Below are positions 27,101-42,100 of a stretch of DNA of 64,000 nucleotides, piece after piece; position 1 is the stretch's first letter; every line of letters starts with the position of its first letter. The stretch is from the NCBI GenBank assembly GCA_934772445.1, contig CAKVMJ010000001.1, positions 1-64,000 on the forward strand. The letters are read 5' to 3'. Source of the DNA: an uncultured Clostridia bacterium. Its GTDB lineage: Bacteria; Bacillota; Clostridia; Christensenellales; UBA1242. Under the pieces are notes generated by a model, which had not been told where the DNA came from, searched no databases, and saw nothing but the letters and a program-made list of their open reading frames with translations. The position numbers were made by a program, and so were the translations under genes.

Positions 27101-30100
27101 CCTGTTGATGGTTTTTTAACTGTATCAAATCCACCAGCAACATAACCAGCAACACCACCAATATATGCATTACCAGAAATGCTATATGTGGAATCACTAA
27201 ATAATACTTGAATTCTTTCAACATCAATACTTTCACAAACATAACCAGCAACACCACCAACATACGAGCCTGTGGAACTATCGCCAACAACTGTTACATT
27301 TGAAACTACAATAGATGTGTGAAGATTTGTATTATTATTGAATGATGATTTCTTCTTTTTAAGAATACTACCATCAATATAACCTACAACACCGCCAACA
27401 TAACTTGAACCAGTTATCTTCTGGTTTTCATTACCTTTTAATGAGAATTGACCAAGGATATCTCCTTCTTCAACCTTACCAGCAAATCCACCAACATAGG
27501 ATAAACCATTGATTATAACTGAATCTGTGGTAACTGCTGCACCATTATATATATCTGCATAACAAGAATATCCAATAAATCCACCAACACAATCACTATT
27601 TGAAGAGATTGCTGAATTTTTAATATCAATTCCACCGCTACCATATAGTGCAACTATAAATTCTCTTGGTTTATTATCTTTAGTTAAGTCAACGCCATAT
27701 TTTAATAATACAGCACCAAATCCGCCACCAACGCTTCTACCATTAGCAGTAAGATTTAAGTTATTTATCTCAAATCTATTCTTTTGATCGGCATCATCTC
27801 TTCTTAACGCACCAGAACCGCCACCTGCAAATGCATAAGTATTATTTCCATCGCCTGTTCCTGATGGTTTAATTCCTTCATATAAATACCAAGTTAGAGT
27901 TTTGCCTTGAACTTTATAATATTGAGAGAAATATGCATTAACTTCATCTTCGCTCAATGCTTTACCTGTTGCGTTAACTGTTGCATTATTTAACACAGTA
28001 CTTGCAACATCGCCATAACCTACAACGCCACCGACTGCATAAACACCTTCAACATTAGCATTATTCAATACAATTCTGCCAATGAAATTATCGCTATAAC
28101 CAACTGCACCACCAACCATTGCATTACCTTTAACAGTGATGTTTGCATTATTAGTTACTAGGTCAACACCTGCAACGATATTACCTTCACCAACAAGTCC
28201 GCCAACCCTATTTTGATTTGCTGATACTTTAATAGTACCTGCAACCCAAACTAGGTTATCTTTTGTACTAGAAAGAGTATTACTACCCATTCCACCAACT
28301 AATCCACCAACTTTAACAGATTCAGCATCTATAAATTCTTCAAGCCAACTTAAATAACGAGAATCTGAAGATTGTAATTCTTTTTGTTGACCATTTTCTG
28401 TAATCATCTTGCTTGGAAGAACAGCAATATATGTGGAATTAACCATAATATTACTAAATGCTTCTAAGCCTCTAATATTATTATCAGCATTACCAACAAG
28501 TCCGCCAACGGATTTACCATTAGATGTTACATTAACACCGCTATCAGATATTAATGCGCCAACTTTATTTAATCTTAAACCAGCATAACCAATTGCGCCA
28601 CCAGTGTTTGCACCTTTAGTTTGACCTCTATCATCAATTCTTGTTGAATTAACGAGTGTTATATTTCCAACATCAATATTATTATCTCCGTTGAAAATGA
28701 AATCTCCGCCAGATGCATCTTTATATATATCAGTGCTACCAATTGCACCACCAACATTATCACCATTTGCATTTAATGTTATGTTATAAGCCAAGATTCT
28801 GCGTTTTGCTCTATAGTATGGTTTTCCATCAACATCAGTTTCTGGAATTAATCCAACCTTTTCTTCATCAAAGTTTTTACTTATAAAGCTGCCGTTTGCA
28901 TTTTTCTCATACGATAAGATTGTTTGATTTACATGAGCTGAAAGCCTCATATAATCAGCAATCTTTCCGCCTGAAACTTTATATAACATAAAGCCTTCGA
29001 ATGCACCAACTACGCCACCTATATTATCGCCCATTGAAGAACTTAATGTTAGGTTTCTAACAGTTATTGTTCCACGCTCGCTTCCGCAATATGAATAATA
29101 ACTTCCGCCATAAATATATGAACCGCCTGTGTTTGAAGTGGTTTTTGTGTAGTGTCCTAAATCCAAGGTTGATTTACCGAACGCACCACCAACATAATCA
29201 CCTTGAGCATTAATTGTAACGGCATCAGCCATATTAATTCCGCCTACGGTAATTGTTCCATAAATTCCAACTTTTTGGTTTGCAAATTGCTTATCTGTAC
29301 TGAAATTATCAACGAAATTATTTGTTGTAATCAATCCAGCAACACCACCAACAAAGCCTTCATTTGCATCTGTTTGGTCTTCTGCAAGCCTACCGCCTGT
29401 TAATTGCAATGCCTTAACACTAATAACACCTGTAATTCCACCACGAATATATCCAGCAATACCGCCAACATATTTACCAGTTGTGGAAATTACCACATTA
29501 TTAACATTCAACACTGCTGATAGTTTGCAATCTCTATTTGCACTAGAAACATTATCATCTCCAGCTTCTTTTGATTTATTATTTCTCCAAATGCTATTAT
29601 CTCCAATACTTCCACTCATACCGCCAACATAATCCATTGTTGAAGCAACATTTGTGTCTTGAACGAAAATTGTACCATCTAAAGCACCGCTAAATCCAGC
29701 AAGTCCGCCAACAAACGAACCTTGTGCTGTTACAGTTGTTTTATTAACAAATGTATTTGTTTCGTTTGAACCAGAAATTGAAGCATTTGAAATTTCCCTA
29801 TAAACCTGACCTTGATCTTGAGTTTTACCAACAAGATAAAGATTTAATTCACCAGCAATACCAAATCCACCACCAACAAACGCACCATCTAATAAAGTAT
29901 GATTTTCTTTATGTACGCTTGCATTAAATGAACTTGTAACTGCATTACTTGTGTTTTTATCAACATCTAATTGAACATTTGATGCCATACCAGTTAATTG
30001 TCCTGCGATACCACCTAGGAATACGCCATTTGTTGTTGCGTTTATATCCTTAGCAATAACATCATAAAGCATACTAACCGAACCTGCAACACCACCAACA

Positions 30101-33100
30101 TAAGAATAATTTTTCTTATAATTTCTAACCGCACTTGAGAATTTAGATTTTAAGTTATCCTTAATCTCTTCAAGTTCTCTGATTATATCTAGAACTTCAT
30201 CTCTATTTTCAATCGCATCTTTCAATGTTTCATTGAATTTAGTTTTATAACCATCGGCTTGTTTTTTCAATGTTTCTAATTCGTTTAACTCATTCTTCAA
30301 ATCGCTTGATTTCTCAATTGCAGAGATTAACTTATCTCCTTGAGATTGCAATGTTTGAATTTGTTTTGTTAAACTATTTATTTCTTCTTGAGCATATTTG
30401 CAAACTATATCAATAGCACTCTTTTCTAATGCTTTATATCTACTTACAAATTGACTCTTAGAATAACGGCGAATTTCCACATTGCCCTCACTATCTGTAA
30501 TTCTTTGAGGAGTGATTAATTCGTTATAATCTTTCTTTAATTTAGAAAGTTCGCTTTCAAGTTTTGATTTATTTGAACTTGATAGAAGAGGTTTGAACCC
30601 TGCAATTTTTCCAGTTGAGCCAAAGTAGTTAGAACTTAAAGCCGAACTTGAAACGCTACCAGATGCATATCTTGAGTAAACACTCTCAGCATCGTTTGCA
30701 ACATAAACATAATTGCCTGCTTTATTTTTGAAGGTATGCATTGAATTTTCAACTTTAGCAGATTTTTCAGCAAGCTTATCTATCTCGGCCGAAATATTAT
30801 CATAAGCTGTTGAATCACCTTCTTGAAGTTTTTGTTGTAGTTCCTTCTTTTTATTGCTTATATATTTATTAATTGCATTAATTATCTTATTAACTTGATT
30901 AATTATATTACTATTGATTTCATCTATAAAGTCATTAAATAATTCTGCATCATTAGCAATTTCTAATAAGCCAATATAATAATCTCTTTCTTCTTTATTC
31001 AAATCTTGTTTATCAAAGTATTGCTCTTTATTTTTCATTAGAGTGATTAACTCTTCCAAACTTTGTTCAACTTGAGGCTTTAATGTGTTTGACAACATTG
31101 AATAATCAATTAAATCAATATTACTAAATTCTTCAGCATTCCTATAAGGTTCTACCATCGCATTTAATGATTCACAATCATTAATTGTTTTTTCAATTTG
31201 GTCTAGCAATTTTTCAAATGCTTTTCTAAGTCTTGAATCTAAGCTATCACCAACACTCTCTATTTGAGATGTTACATCTGCTTTTGTGATATTTGATTGT
31301 TCGATGTCTGATGCCATACCAGCCATACCACCAACATATCTTCCTTTAGCAGATACATTTATATCTTCAGCATTAACATTATCTAGTAATTCGCCAAGAC
31401 CTGCAATACCGCCAACATAATCTGCTTTACCAGATGTTGAAACTCTAATAGTTAGAGCATTACTTTCTGTGATTGATGCACTACTATAACCAGCAACACC
31501 ACCTATAAAGCCCATACCTTGATCGTTTGCCATAGATGAAACAGATAATTCTTTAACATTGATAGTTTGAATATCGCTACCAGCATAACCTGCAACACCA
31601 CCAACGAAGTTTCCGCCTTCAACTGAATCATCTCTAGTTGTACCAGCAGTAACACTTACATTTTTCATATCATAAATCAATGCTGTTTGTGCGCTATATT
31701 CACTATAGATTAAGCCATAAGCATAACCTGCAACACCGCCAACATAATTACCTAAGCCTTTAATTGTGATAGCACCATTGCCACTACTTGATGGAGCAAC
31801 TCTAAATCTATAAATTGTTCCATAAACTTTACCAACAACGCCACCAACATAATCGCTATTACCAGAAACTGAAACTGAGCCATTACCAGCAACAACATAA
31901 GGTTTTGTAATATCTAAGCTAGCATATCCTGCGATACCACCAACATAATCTGCTCTATTCTTTTCATCTTGATAACCAACATTTGAATCAATTAAGCAAA
32001 CAGATTCCAATGTTCCTTCTGCAGAACCAACCACACCACCAATGTAATCTCCATTTCCTGTGATTGTGGAGTTTGCAACAAATGTATGAGAAATTAGATA
32101 TGTTTCTTCTTGACCAATTGTACCAGATTGAACATAACCAATCATACCACCAGTCATCTCGCCTGAGTTTGTGATTGTACAACCAATTACGCAAGCAGAT
32201 TGAATACTTGAAGATGATGAACCAGCAATACCACCAACCAAGCTTGAACTTTCATCAATACCTGTGATATTAGATTTATAAATAGCAACACCGCTTGAGA
32301 TTGAACCATTATTAACACCAACCATTCCGCCGATATTCATAATGCCAGAGATATTAACTCCGCTTTCCATTGCAGAACCAACCATAACAGCACCATAGCC
32401 TCCGCCAATTGTACCGCTATTAACACCTGCAATAGCACCTGCATTACTACCATAGTTATTATTAAATGCACCAATTGTTGAATTTGTAACTTTTACATTT
32501 CCGATTGTTCCAAAGTTTTTAGAAGCAATAATACCAATATTATTTTTTCTTGATTGGATTGTACAACCACCAGCGAAAATCCAATTCAATGAACCTTCAT
32601 TTTCACCAACCACAATTGCAACATCTTTATCATAATCTAATTGTTCATCAGTTAAACTTAAAGACTTGAATGTGATACCAGCGATTGTTCCGCTATTAAC
32701 ATCAAATAATGGTCCTTTAAGTTCGAAACCTGTTAATGTGATTCTAAATCCAATAAATTCTTCTGTTATATCTTTGAAATTGATAGGCTCTTCAGCAACT
32801 GTTCCTAAATTATAAACCTTTGCTTGAGTGCTATCATTTAAGATATAAACTGGGTAATCAATTCTATCTTGCAATCTTAAATCTTTATATCCATAAATAT
32901 CTGAAGTTAATAAATATCTTGCAAAATCTCTTTCACTCTTAATAATATATGAATTTGATTTTTGTTGGAATAGATTATATGTACTACCCTCTAAAACAGA
33001 ATTTGGTTTTGATGGGAATATATTTTCAATATCGCCATCTTTTGCTTGTCCGTTTGGATAATTTATTGTACCCTCTTCTGCATTTACATAAATCTCATTT

Positions 33101-36100
33101 GAATCATTATCAACATTATAAACAAGTTTTGCTTCAATACCTGTTGGAATAACAACACCTTGTCTTGAATTATATAAATAATAGTTTGTATCTCTATAAG
33201 ATTTATCCCAAATATTATTTCCTTCATCATCAATATTAATGAAATATGAAATATTCTTATCTAGCAAGTCATCTGTTTTTGCATTATTGAATGTGTTAGT
33301 TCCGGTATCTGAAGTTCTATAAGTTTGGACCTCAGCATTTTTATCAATAGTTATTTCAATACCAACTAAGTCAACTTTATAATCAATAAATTCCATAGCG
33401 TGGAAACTTTGAGAGATTCCGCTATAACTTCTAGTTCTATTGATATAAGCTAATCCCACTGCAACTAATGAATCTTTTCTTTCACCTGTTGGAATTTGGT
33501 CATCATTTGTTGCATCGGTAATAGTGATATCATAATTCTTAACATCACCATTATAAGTTGTGTGATATTTTGCAACCCAATCAGTATTAGCAGTTGAATA
33601 ACAATCTTTAATAATACCAGCATTTTCATAAACAAATCCGCTAACAACTAAATCTTGTTTTACTATATCTTTTTGAGTTTGAATATCTTTTTCTCTATAT
33701 ACATTACCAATAATCATACCAGTATAAGTTACAACCGCACCACTTCTATAAATATCTGAATTATTATTCTTTAAGAAGCTTGAAACGATTGTTGGATTAT
33801 CATAGTTTCCAGAACCATTTATGTCACTTGTAACTTCACCGAATGTTACACAGTTAAATACTCTACCATTGTTTGTTCCGATGAAGCTATATTCACTTGC
33901 ATCTTCCATAACTTTAATAGCAAATCCAGAGATTATACCTGTGCTTTCTAAAGTATCAATCTTACAAGAAGATAAGATTGGATAATCCTTACCTCTATTT
34001 GCTGAAATTAGAGGTGTGTTTTCTTGAGAATTTGTTAAATCTTTATTTCTACCAACCATAACGCCTGCAAATTCTTGAGGAACAGTTACATCAGCATCAT
34101 CTATTAGGATATAATAACCTTCTGGTGCTAGAGTTGGATTTCCTAAAACGATTTCTGGATTTAATTTAGTACCAGTTTTGAAATCAAATTTTCCTAATTC
34201 AACTGGATTTAACATTGTAGCCAAACAATTTACTTGTGAGAAGTTTCCGTTTGTACCCATTTGGATAGAAACAAATTCATCTCCTTCAAGTTTGTTTCCA
34301 CTAAGTTCGATGAAATCTGCATAGCCAATTGCTATAGTACCATTTTTAGAATTATCTAAATCTGTATATGAATCATAATCATAAGCTTTAGATAATATTT
34401 CTGTACTCATAGCCACATCTGCATATTTAGCATAGAATTCTGCTACGAAATATACTTCGCTTGTGTTATCTGAATTACAAATTGAAGCAATTGTATTTAG
34501 GTTTGCATTATATGTTACCTCAACATTAACATTATTTAAACCATCTTTATCATTTTCACAAACAAATCTTGCAATAGAATAACCTTTTCTAAGCTCAATA
34601 GTTGTTAAACTTGCAGAACCAATAATACCACCGATATTATTATAGAAATCACTTCTTGAATAGTAATAAATATCACCATACATAACAAAGTTTGTAATTT
34701 GAACAACTTTAGCAAAACCGATAAGTCCGCCAATATTCATTTCAACTAAGTTACTTTCAACTGCTTGAACATCACCTGCGTTGTAAACAAATGAATAAGT
34801 ACCATTATCTGAATAACCTACAAGTCCGCCAAGGTTTATGATACCAACAGAATCAAGAATATCTCCATTTACGGCTTTAACCTTTGATGTTGAAACATTA
34901 CCAAGGTTAAACATATTAGTTACCACATTTCCGCTTGCTTTATTGTAACCAATCAAGCCTCCGATATATGCGTTATCTTTCACACCCTCTAAGATGCTTA
35001 CATCAATATCTGAATAGTTTCCATATTCATTTTCTGTTTGTTTATTTCCAGAAATTGAACAATTATCTTGAACATAACCTACAAGTCCGCCAACATAATT
35101 ATAGAAATAATGAGCATTAACTTTAATCTTTGAAATATTTAATCTACCAGCTTTTGCATTTACAACATTGGTATATAACATACTTCCAGATATTCCACCA
35201 ACATAGATTGAATATGTTGAAGCTTTTGAAACTTCCTCAACACCATCTCTTTGAAGGTTTATATCTATTCCATAATTATTTGAAACATTTGTGATAGTTG
35301 AATAACTTGTGGAAGCAACGATACCACCAAAATACATATCAAAGTAAACGCCATATCTTCTCATATTATAAGTATAATTTGAGTTAATATCATAATCAGC
35401 ATTAATATTAATATTTTTTAATTCAACATTACTAATAGAGTTTGAATTAGATTTTGCAACAACACCTGCAAAATTCAAATCTATCTTATTATCAATAATC
35501 CTTCCATAATTAACTAAAGCATTAAATACAAGCTTATTAGCTTTTGCTTCAACTATTATATTATATAAACTTGAACTTTGAGCAAGACCGATTAATCCAC
35601 CAATTGTGGAAGCAGTACCTGTTCTCACTTCAATAGCTTCAATGTTATTATCAAATATCAACTTAATATTGCCATTTTCTTTACCAACGATATTACTTGC
35701 TGTAACTTCACCAAAGATTACACCAAAGTTTTGAATATTATTAAAGCCTTCCTCAATTTCGTTATAAGCTAATTCAAATTTTAAATTTCCATTTGATTTA
35801 ATTGTGAATGTACATTCCTCAATTGTAGATAAATTAACTCTTGTTGCAATTATACCGAAGTTGCCATTTTCAGAGCCATAAATCTTACCTACATTTCGGC
35901 TATTATCAATTTCTATTTCGAAATCAATATCTTTTAATACTGCACCATTAAGTTCGTTTAACAATGCATAAACGCTATAATATTCATCATCAACAATTTG
36001 ACCTGTTTTTAGAACTACTATAGGTTTTCTACCATCTTCATCAACTAAGCCATTTAATACGCCTCTAAATACAGTATTAAATCTTGCATAGTTTGAACGA

Positions 36101-39100
36101 TTTGAGATTTGAGTTAAGTCGATAATATATTTACCATCATAACTTGCATCTGCATAAACATCTGTGCTAACAGTTTCCATAGTATAGAATCTAGCATTAT
36201 CTGGTTTAGATAAAGCATCAATCAATTCTTGACTATTTGTGATTGTTGCAAAGTTTGAATATCCTGCAAGTTTATATTTAGCTAAATATTCATCACTAGC
36301 TTTCATCCAAACATAATTTTCTCTTGCAGTAAGATTCTCAGGATTTACTAATGTTGCATTAATCTTATAATCAACTTCCCTTTGTCCGTTTCCATCAATT
36401 GCATAAGAGCCATCAGCATTATATTTATAAATTGTATAAACATTTGTAAATAAGTTTACTGAACTCATCTTATCAATTGTTTCATTGGTTGAACCAGAAG
36501 GAAGAGTATCAACATTCTCATAGAAGCCTGTAATATTTTGAAGATATTGTTGAGTGCTGGTTGGTTTACCATTCTCAACCATTATGCTTGTGTATTTATA
36601 ATCACCAAATACTTCGCCGATAGATTTATTATCTATCTTCTCAGCTTTAGTTACACCATTTGAAAATAACTCTGCATTAGCCAAATTATAAGTGGTTGTT
36701 CTTGATGTTGATGGCAATGTTTGATTTATAACACCATAAATCATACTTAAATTTTCATCATCAGCATTACCACTAGTGGTTAATGTGGCATAAGTTGTTG
36801 AAACAACTCCATTGAAGTATGAACCAAATTCATTACCAGTTAAATCACCAGTTTTATCTTGCTTAATGAAACCATATCTATCAATTACAGAATTTTCACT
36901 ATAATTTATAAATGCACCTGTGGTTGTGTTTGTGATGATATTATTATCAACCATAACACTACCAATCAATGAACCAACATAAGTAAATGAACTTGAATTA
37001 TTCTTATAACTTAAGTTTGCATTTTCAACTGCATCCATATTGTAATAAGTATATTCATTTTCTTTACCAGCCACTTGTTGTCTGCCAATTCTTGAATAAG
37101 ATGTGATTTGTTGGTTACCAATTTCAGCCATTCTTAATGTGAATTTATAATCAACATTTGCATCTGTGAATAAATGAGAAACATTATTTTCAAGAGCAGT
37201 TCTAACCTTTCCGCCCCATTTATTTAAGCTTATAATATGTTCAAGATATAGAGCATAATTTAAGTTGAATGTTGAATGAGTTTCATCATCTTCATCAATA
37301 GCACCAACATAATAATAACCAACTGTACCACCAACAATCTCATTTGCATAAACAGAAGATGTGGTATAAGAATATCCAATTAATGTAAAGTTTTCAGCAT
37401 AACCGATTAATCCACCAGCAATTAAAGCATAATCACTTGTGATTGGAACTTTAACCATTGAATCATAAATTGTACCGCCATTATTATAACCAGCAATACC
37501 ACCAATAGAAATAATCTTACCTCTATAGTTTTCTGTATCAACAGTAAATAAACCACTTGTTTCAACAGATTCATTAACTTTTCCTAAGTTATTCCAATTA
37601 TTTATTTCAGCATCAAATACAGTTTGAGTTTCGTTTTCATATAAAACTTGAGCTTTTTCAATAACACCCTTATTTTCTGCAACGATACCGCCACCATAGT
37701 TCTTTGCTTTAATTCCAATTTTCTTCTCATTATTTGGAGAATAAATTGCAACATTTGAAATCTTTGAATTACTACCTAAGTAACCAAATAATCCACCTGC
37801 ATTTTCTGCGAATATATCAAATTCACCTTTAACTGATACATCAGAGATTGTTGCTTTAGTTGCAGTGTAAACACCTTCATTAAAGCCATCATTCTTGATT
37901 GAATTTTCAATTCTCTCGCTTTCGTTTGAATCAATATTGCTATCTATATAAACAAGACCTGCAACTGAACCTGCATAAGAAAGTGAGCCAATCTTATTAC
38001 TAATATAACTATTTAAAGAAGTATCATTCTTATTTTCAATATCAACCAACGCATAAGATTTAATAACAGTGTGATCCATTTGAGTGGTTGCAAATTTCTT
38101 ATATGTACCATAAGGGTTTGTATAAGCACTTGTATAGATTAAATCTTCATAAGTTGAACGAACTTTCAAATCTTTAACTTCAATATCATAGATATTAGTT
38201 CTATCTGCATTTAGTTCAACTGTATCATCAATAATTAATCCTGCAATACCACCTACTAAGTTTTTACCTTTAACAACTGCGGATTCATTATTAGATGAAG
38301 TTAGGTTTACATTTATAATTGTACTATTATAAATACTACCTGCTAATATACCTGCTTTATCTGGAGTGGTTTGTACACCTAGATATGCAACTAAATCAAT
38401 ATTTAAGTTTTTAATAACAGCACCAGCATAAGAATCTGTGATACCTAATTTATTTCTATTATCAACATTCAAACCAATTTGATTAAATAAACCAAAGTTA
38501 TGAGAATTTATATTTGCTTCTGTTTCGTTTTTGAATGTTAAATTCAAGTTGTTAATACTTAGTCCGTTTCCTTCTAAGTTGCCTAGGAATACAACTTCTC
38601 TTAGAAGTACACCGCTCTTAGGTGTGTTCCAAATATTAACTTCATTTTCAATAGCAAAATCTAAATCGTTGATTTGTCTAATATAATTAATAGTTTTGAA
38701 TGTGTCGGTATCTTGCTCTTCAGCAGTTTTACCAAAAATTCTTACTGTTCTATTATCATTACCTGTATAAGTTTTAGAATTTTCAATTATGAAATTAACA
38801 AATTGTTCTGCTGTGCTTACAAGCAAAGGATTTTGTCTTGTACCATACTCGTAATTATCTGCGTATTTATAATTATAAGTATATTGTGCACGCTCAATCA
38901 ATGTTAATTCACTAAAGTCTAGTTCTGAATCAACGCCAGCATCTTTATCATAGATAACTTCGCCAGTTTCTTCGTTTATCATACCAGAAAGTATTCTATG
39001 AGAGAATGTTTCAACTAAGCTTGTATTGCAAAGTTTTGGGCCAAGTTCAGTCATAGTCCATACTGAATTTTCTTCATCATCTAAGAAGATAAATCCAATA

Positions 39101-42100
39101 AAGAAGTTTGATTGTTCAAATTCTGGAGTGTTTCCAGTTTTCTTATTTTTCACGCCTGAAATGCCAACTGCTTTTTCATAAGGAAGTTCGCTTTCGCCTT
39201 CGCCAACTAGATAATAACAATCAATAAATTCGGCAGTGTTACCCCCTTCTTCATCTAGCCATCTATTAAATGCACCGTGAGCAAGAGAACCGCTATTACC
39301 TGCTTTTATTGCGGTGTTATAACTTGTTGTATAAGCATTCTTAATCGAACCTGTATTATCATAAACAAATCCGCTTGAATTTGAAGAATGAGTTTTTAGC
39401 GCAACTGCACTATAAGCATTTTCAATAGAACCAGTATTTGAATAAACAAATCCGCTTACATTATTTTCACTTGAAACTGCATAGTCTTGAGTTGTTCTAT
39501 ATTTATCTGAATTTTGATTAAATTCATAACCTTCAACAAATGAATTTAAAATCTTACCTGTGTTTTCAACAACGAATGCACCAGTTTCGTTATAATCAAC
39601 ACCTTTATAAGCATTTTCAATTCCAACTGCTTTCGCAAATGTGGAAGAAATAATATTTGTATTTTGAACTGCTATTCCAGCAATTCTACCAGAACCTGCT
39701 AATTTAAATGGATTTACGGTTAATGTAGCTGATTCACCTTCACCATTTATATTTCTAACACCTTCTTCAGAAATTTTATTTTTCCAAATTGAAATCTCAT
39801 TATTTATTTGAAGATTATTGTTTTCATCAGTAGTTAAAATATTATTAATACCAACGAATGAATTTGTAATTGCACCATTATTAATAGCTGTGATACCACC
39901 AAATGATAATTTAGTGTTTACGCCATCAATAATACCACTTGTTAGGATATGAATATTAACATCTTTCATATCACCTTTACCTGTTGAAATAACTTTGATA
40001 TTTGTTACGCTACCATTATTAACACCAGCTAACACACCAAAATTTACTTCTTTATTAAATGCTAAGTCTAATTTATGGCTTGAAACTGTGTTGTTATAAG
40101 TACCAAGATTTTCAGCGATATCAGCACTTGTTACAAAGTTATTTATATACTTATAAACAAGGTTTGTATCATCAGTTGTATATTTCTTAATATCTTCATC
40201 ACTAGTTAATAACGAACCAATATCAATTATCATATTTTTAACGATTGGTGTGCCTGTTTTACCTGTTGAAACATCTGTATATAATTCAACAATTTCACTA
40301 AACAAACCAACATTAACTGTTTCCAAACCTCTTGATTCTCTTAAATCAAAGCTATCGATTTTTAAGATATATCCATTACCATCTAATGATGCCATATTAC
40401 CAACTCTTGGAATATAATTTTCCAAAGTGATATCATTCATCATTATATAATGTTGACCTTCAAGCATTTTCTCAAAATCATCTTGAGAATAGATTGGATT
40501 TGGATGATCATAAGTTGTATTTTCTTTAACAACTAAGTCAAATTCATATTCAATAGAATATAGATTATATTTACAATCTAATTTCTTATCATAAATTCTT
40601 GATCTATAGCCATCGTTTTCATAAACATAATTATCATCATTCATTTCATCATCATTGATAACATAAGATCTAATTTCACCATCTGCATCGTAGAAGTAAT
40701 CAAATCTAACAACAATTGTTCCAACATTACCAACATTTATAGCTTTTAATGAATAATAATAGAAATTATATTTTGTACCATTGATAACTTTTGTTTTTGT
40801 TTCGGCTTTAAAGATATAGCCTCCACAATTCATACCATCAACTAATTTAATTTCGCTTACTTCACCATCGTTATTTAGAACTTTATAATAGAAGTTTGCC
40901 TTAGAACCTGTAACGAATGTTTTTGTTCCATCTTCTTCAATATAAATTCCACTAATAGCAAATTGTGCTTTTTCTTTATTAGAGAAATCCATCATTGAAT
41001 ATCTATTTGTAATATCAATAAATTGACCATATAAGTTTACAAAGTCAGCATCGTTTTGACTTGCATCAAATCTATATAATTTATATTCATTAATATTATA
41101 TATTCTATTCTTATATAAAACTATAGAGCAAACTTGTTTTTCATAACCATTACCATTCTCGCCTAGAATTTCTTTAATTTCTTCCAAGTTATAGAATCTT
41201 TCAACCGGTACTGCAACTCTGAAGTATTCATATTTAGTATAATTACTTTCTGCTTCACCTATTGTTAGATTTAAATGGTTTTGGCTATTAAATTTCCAGT
41301 AGATTTCCTTTTCTCCACCTTTGAATAATCCACCATTTTCAATCATATATTTTAAGCTATAATATCTTTGCTCATTTGCATAGTAATATTGAATATAATC
41401 AAGATAAGATTCACCTAAAATATTTTCAGCACTAAATGTTACACCATTAATTTCAAATTTGAAATCTAATTCTGCAAAATCATTTAGAGTTAGAGGATCA
41501 CCATTAGTTTGACCCGGAATAATATCCAAAACATTTAATAGATAATATCCATTATTTAATAAGAAATATTGTCCGCCACTAATCATTTCTTTTAGATTGA
41601 TATAGTTTTTAGAAATTGGTTCATATAAGTAAACATTATCATCAACTTCAGTTAGATTTAATAATGGATGATTATATTCATCAAATCTATCTAAAATTTC
41701 AGTTCTCTTATAGTAACCTGTGATTGTAGCGAATTTATCAACCGCTTTACTCTTTTCAATTTCATCATCTAAAGCAACATAATTACCATTAAAGATAATA
41801 TATTTACCATTTTGGTTATCTTCTTTAAATCCATAAATTTGTCTGAAGATATTTGTATCATCAGATGAATCCTCAGATGGATTTATTAACATTTGTAAAC
41901 CATTTGAAGTACCATTTAACACTTCTAATGTGTTTTTCTCTCCATTAGTGGTTGAACCTGCTAATGCAACCTCTTTAATTTCCAATGGAACAACTTGAAC
42001 TGAAACAGATGCAGATGTTGGATTAATTACGCCAACTTTAGAAACTGTTGCAGTGATTTCAATCATTGTTACATTTTCAAATTTATCAAGATTTAGAATA

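Noticed and set aside
25860..32420. Regularly recurring CCACCAACATA strings resembling a CRISPR or direct-repeat array
   Set aside because: The spacing is irregular and the strings encode YVGG in a single continuous frame, so they are protein repeats.
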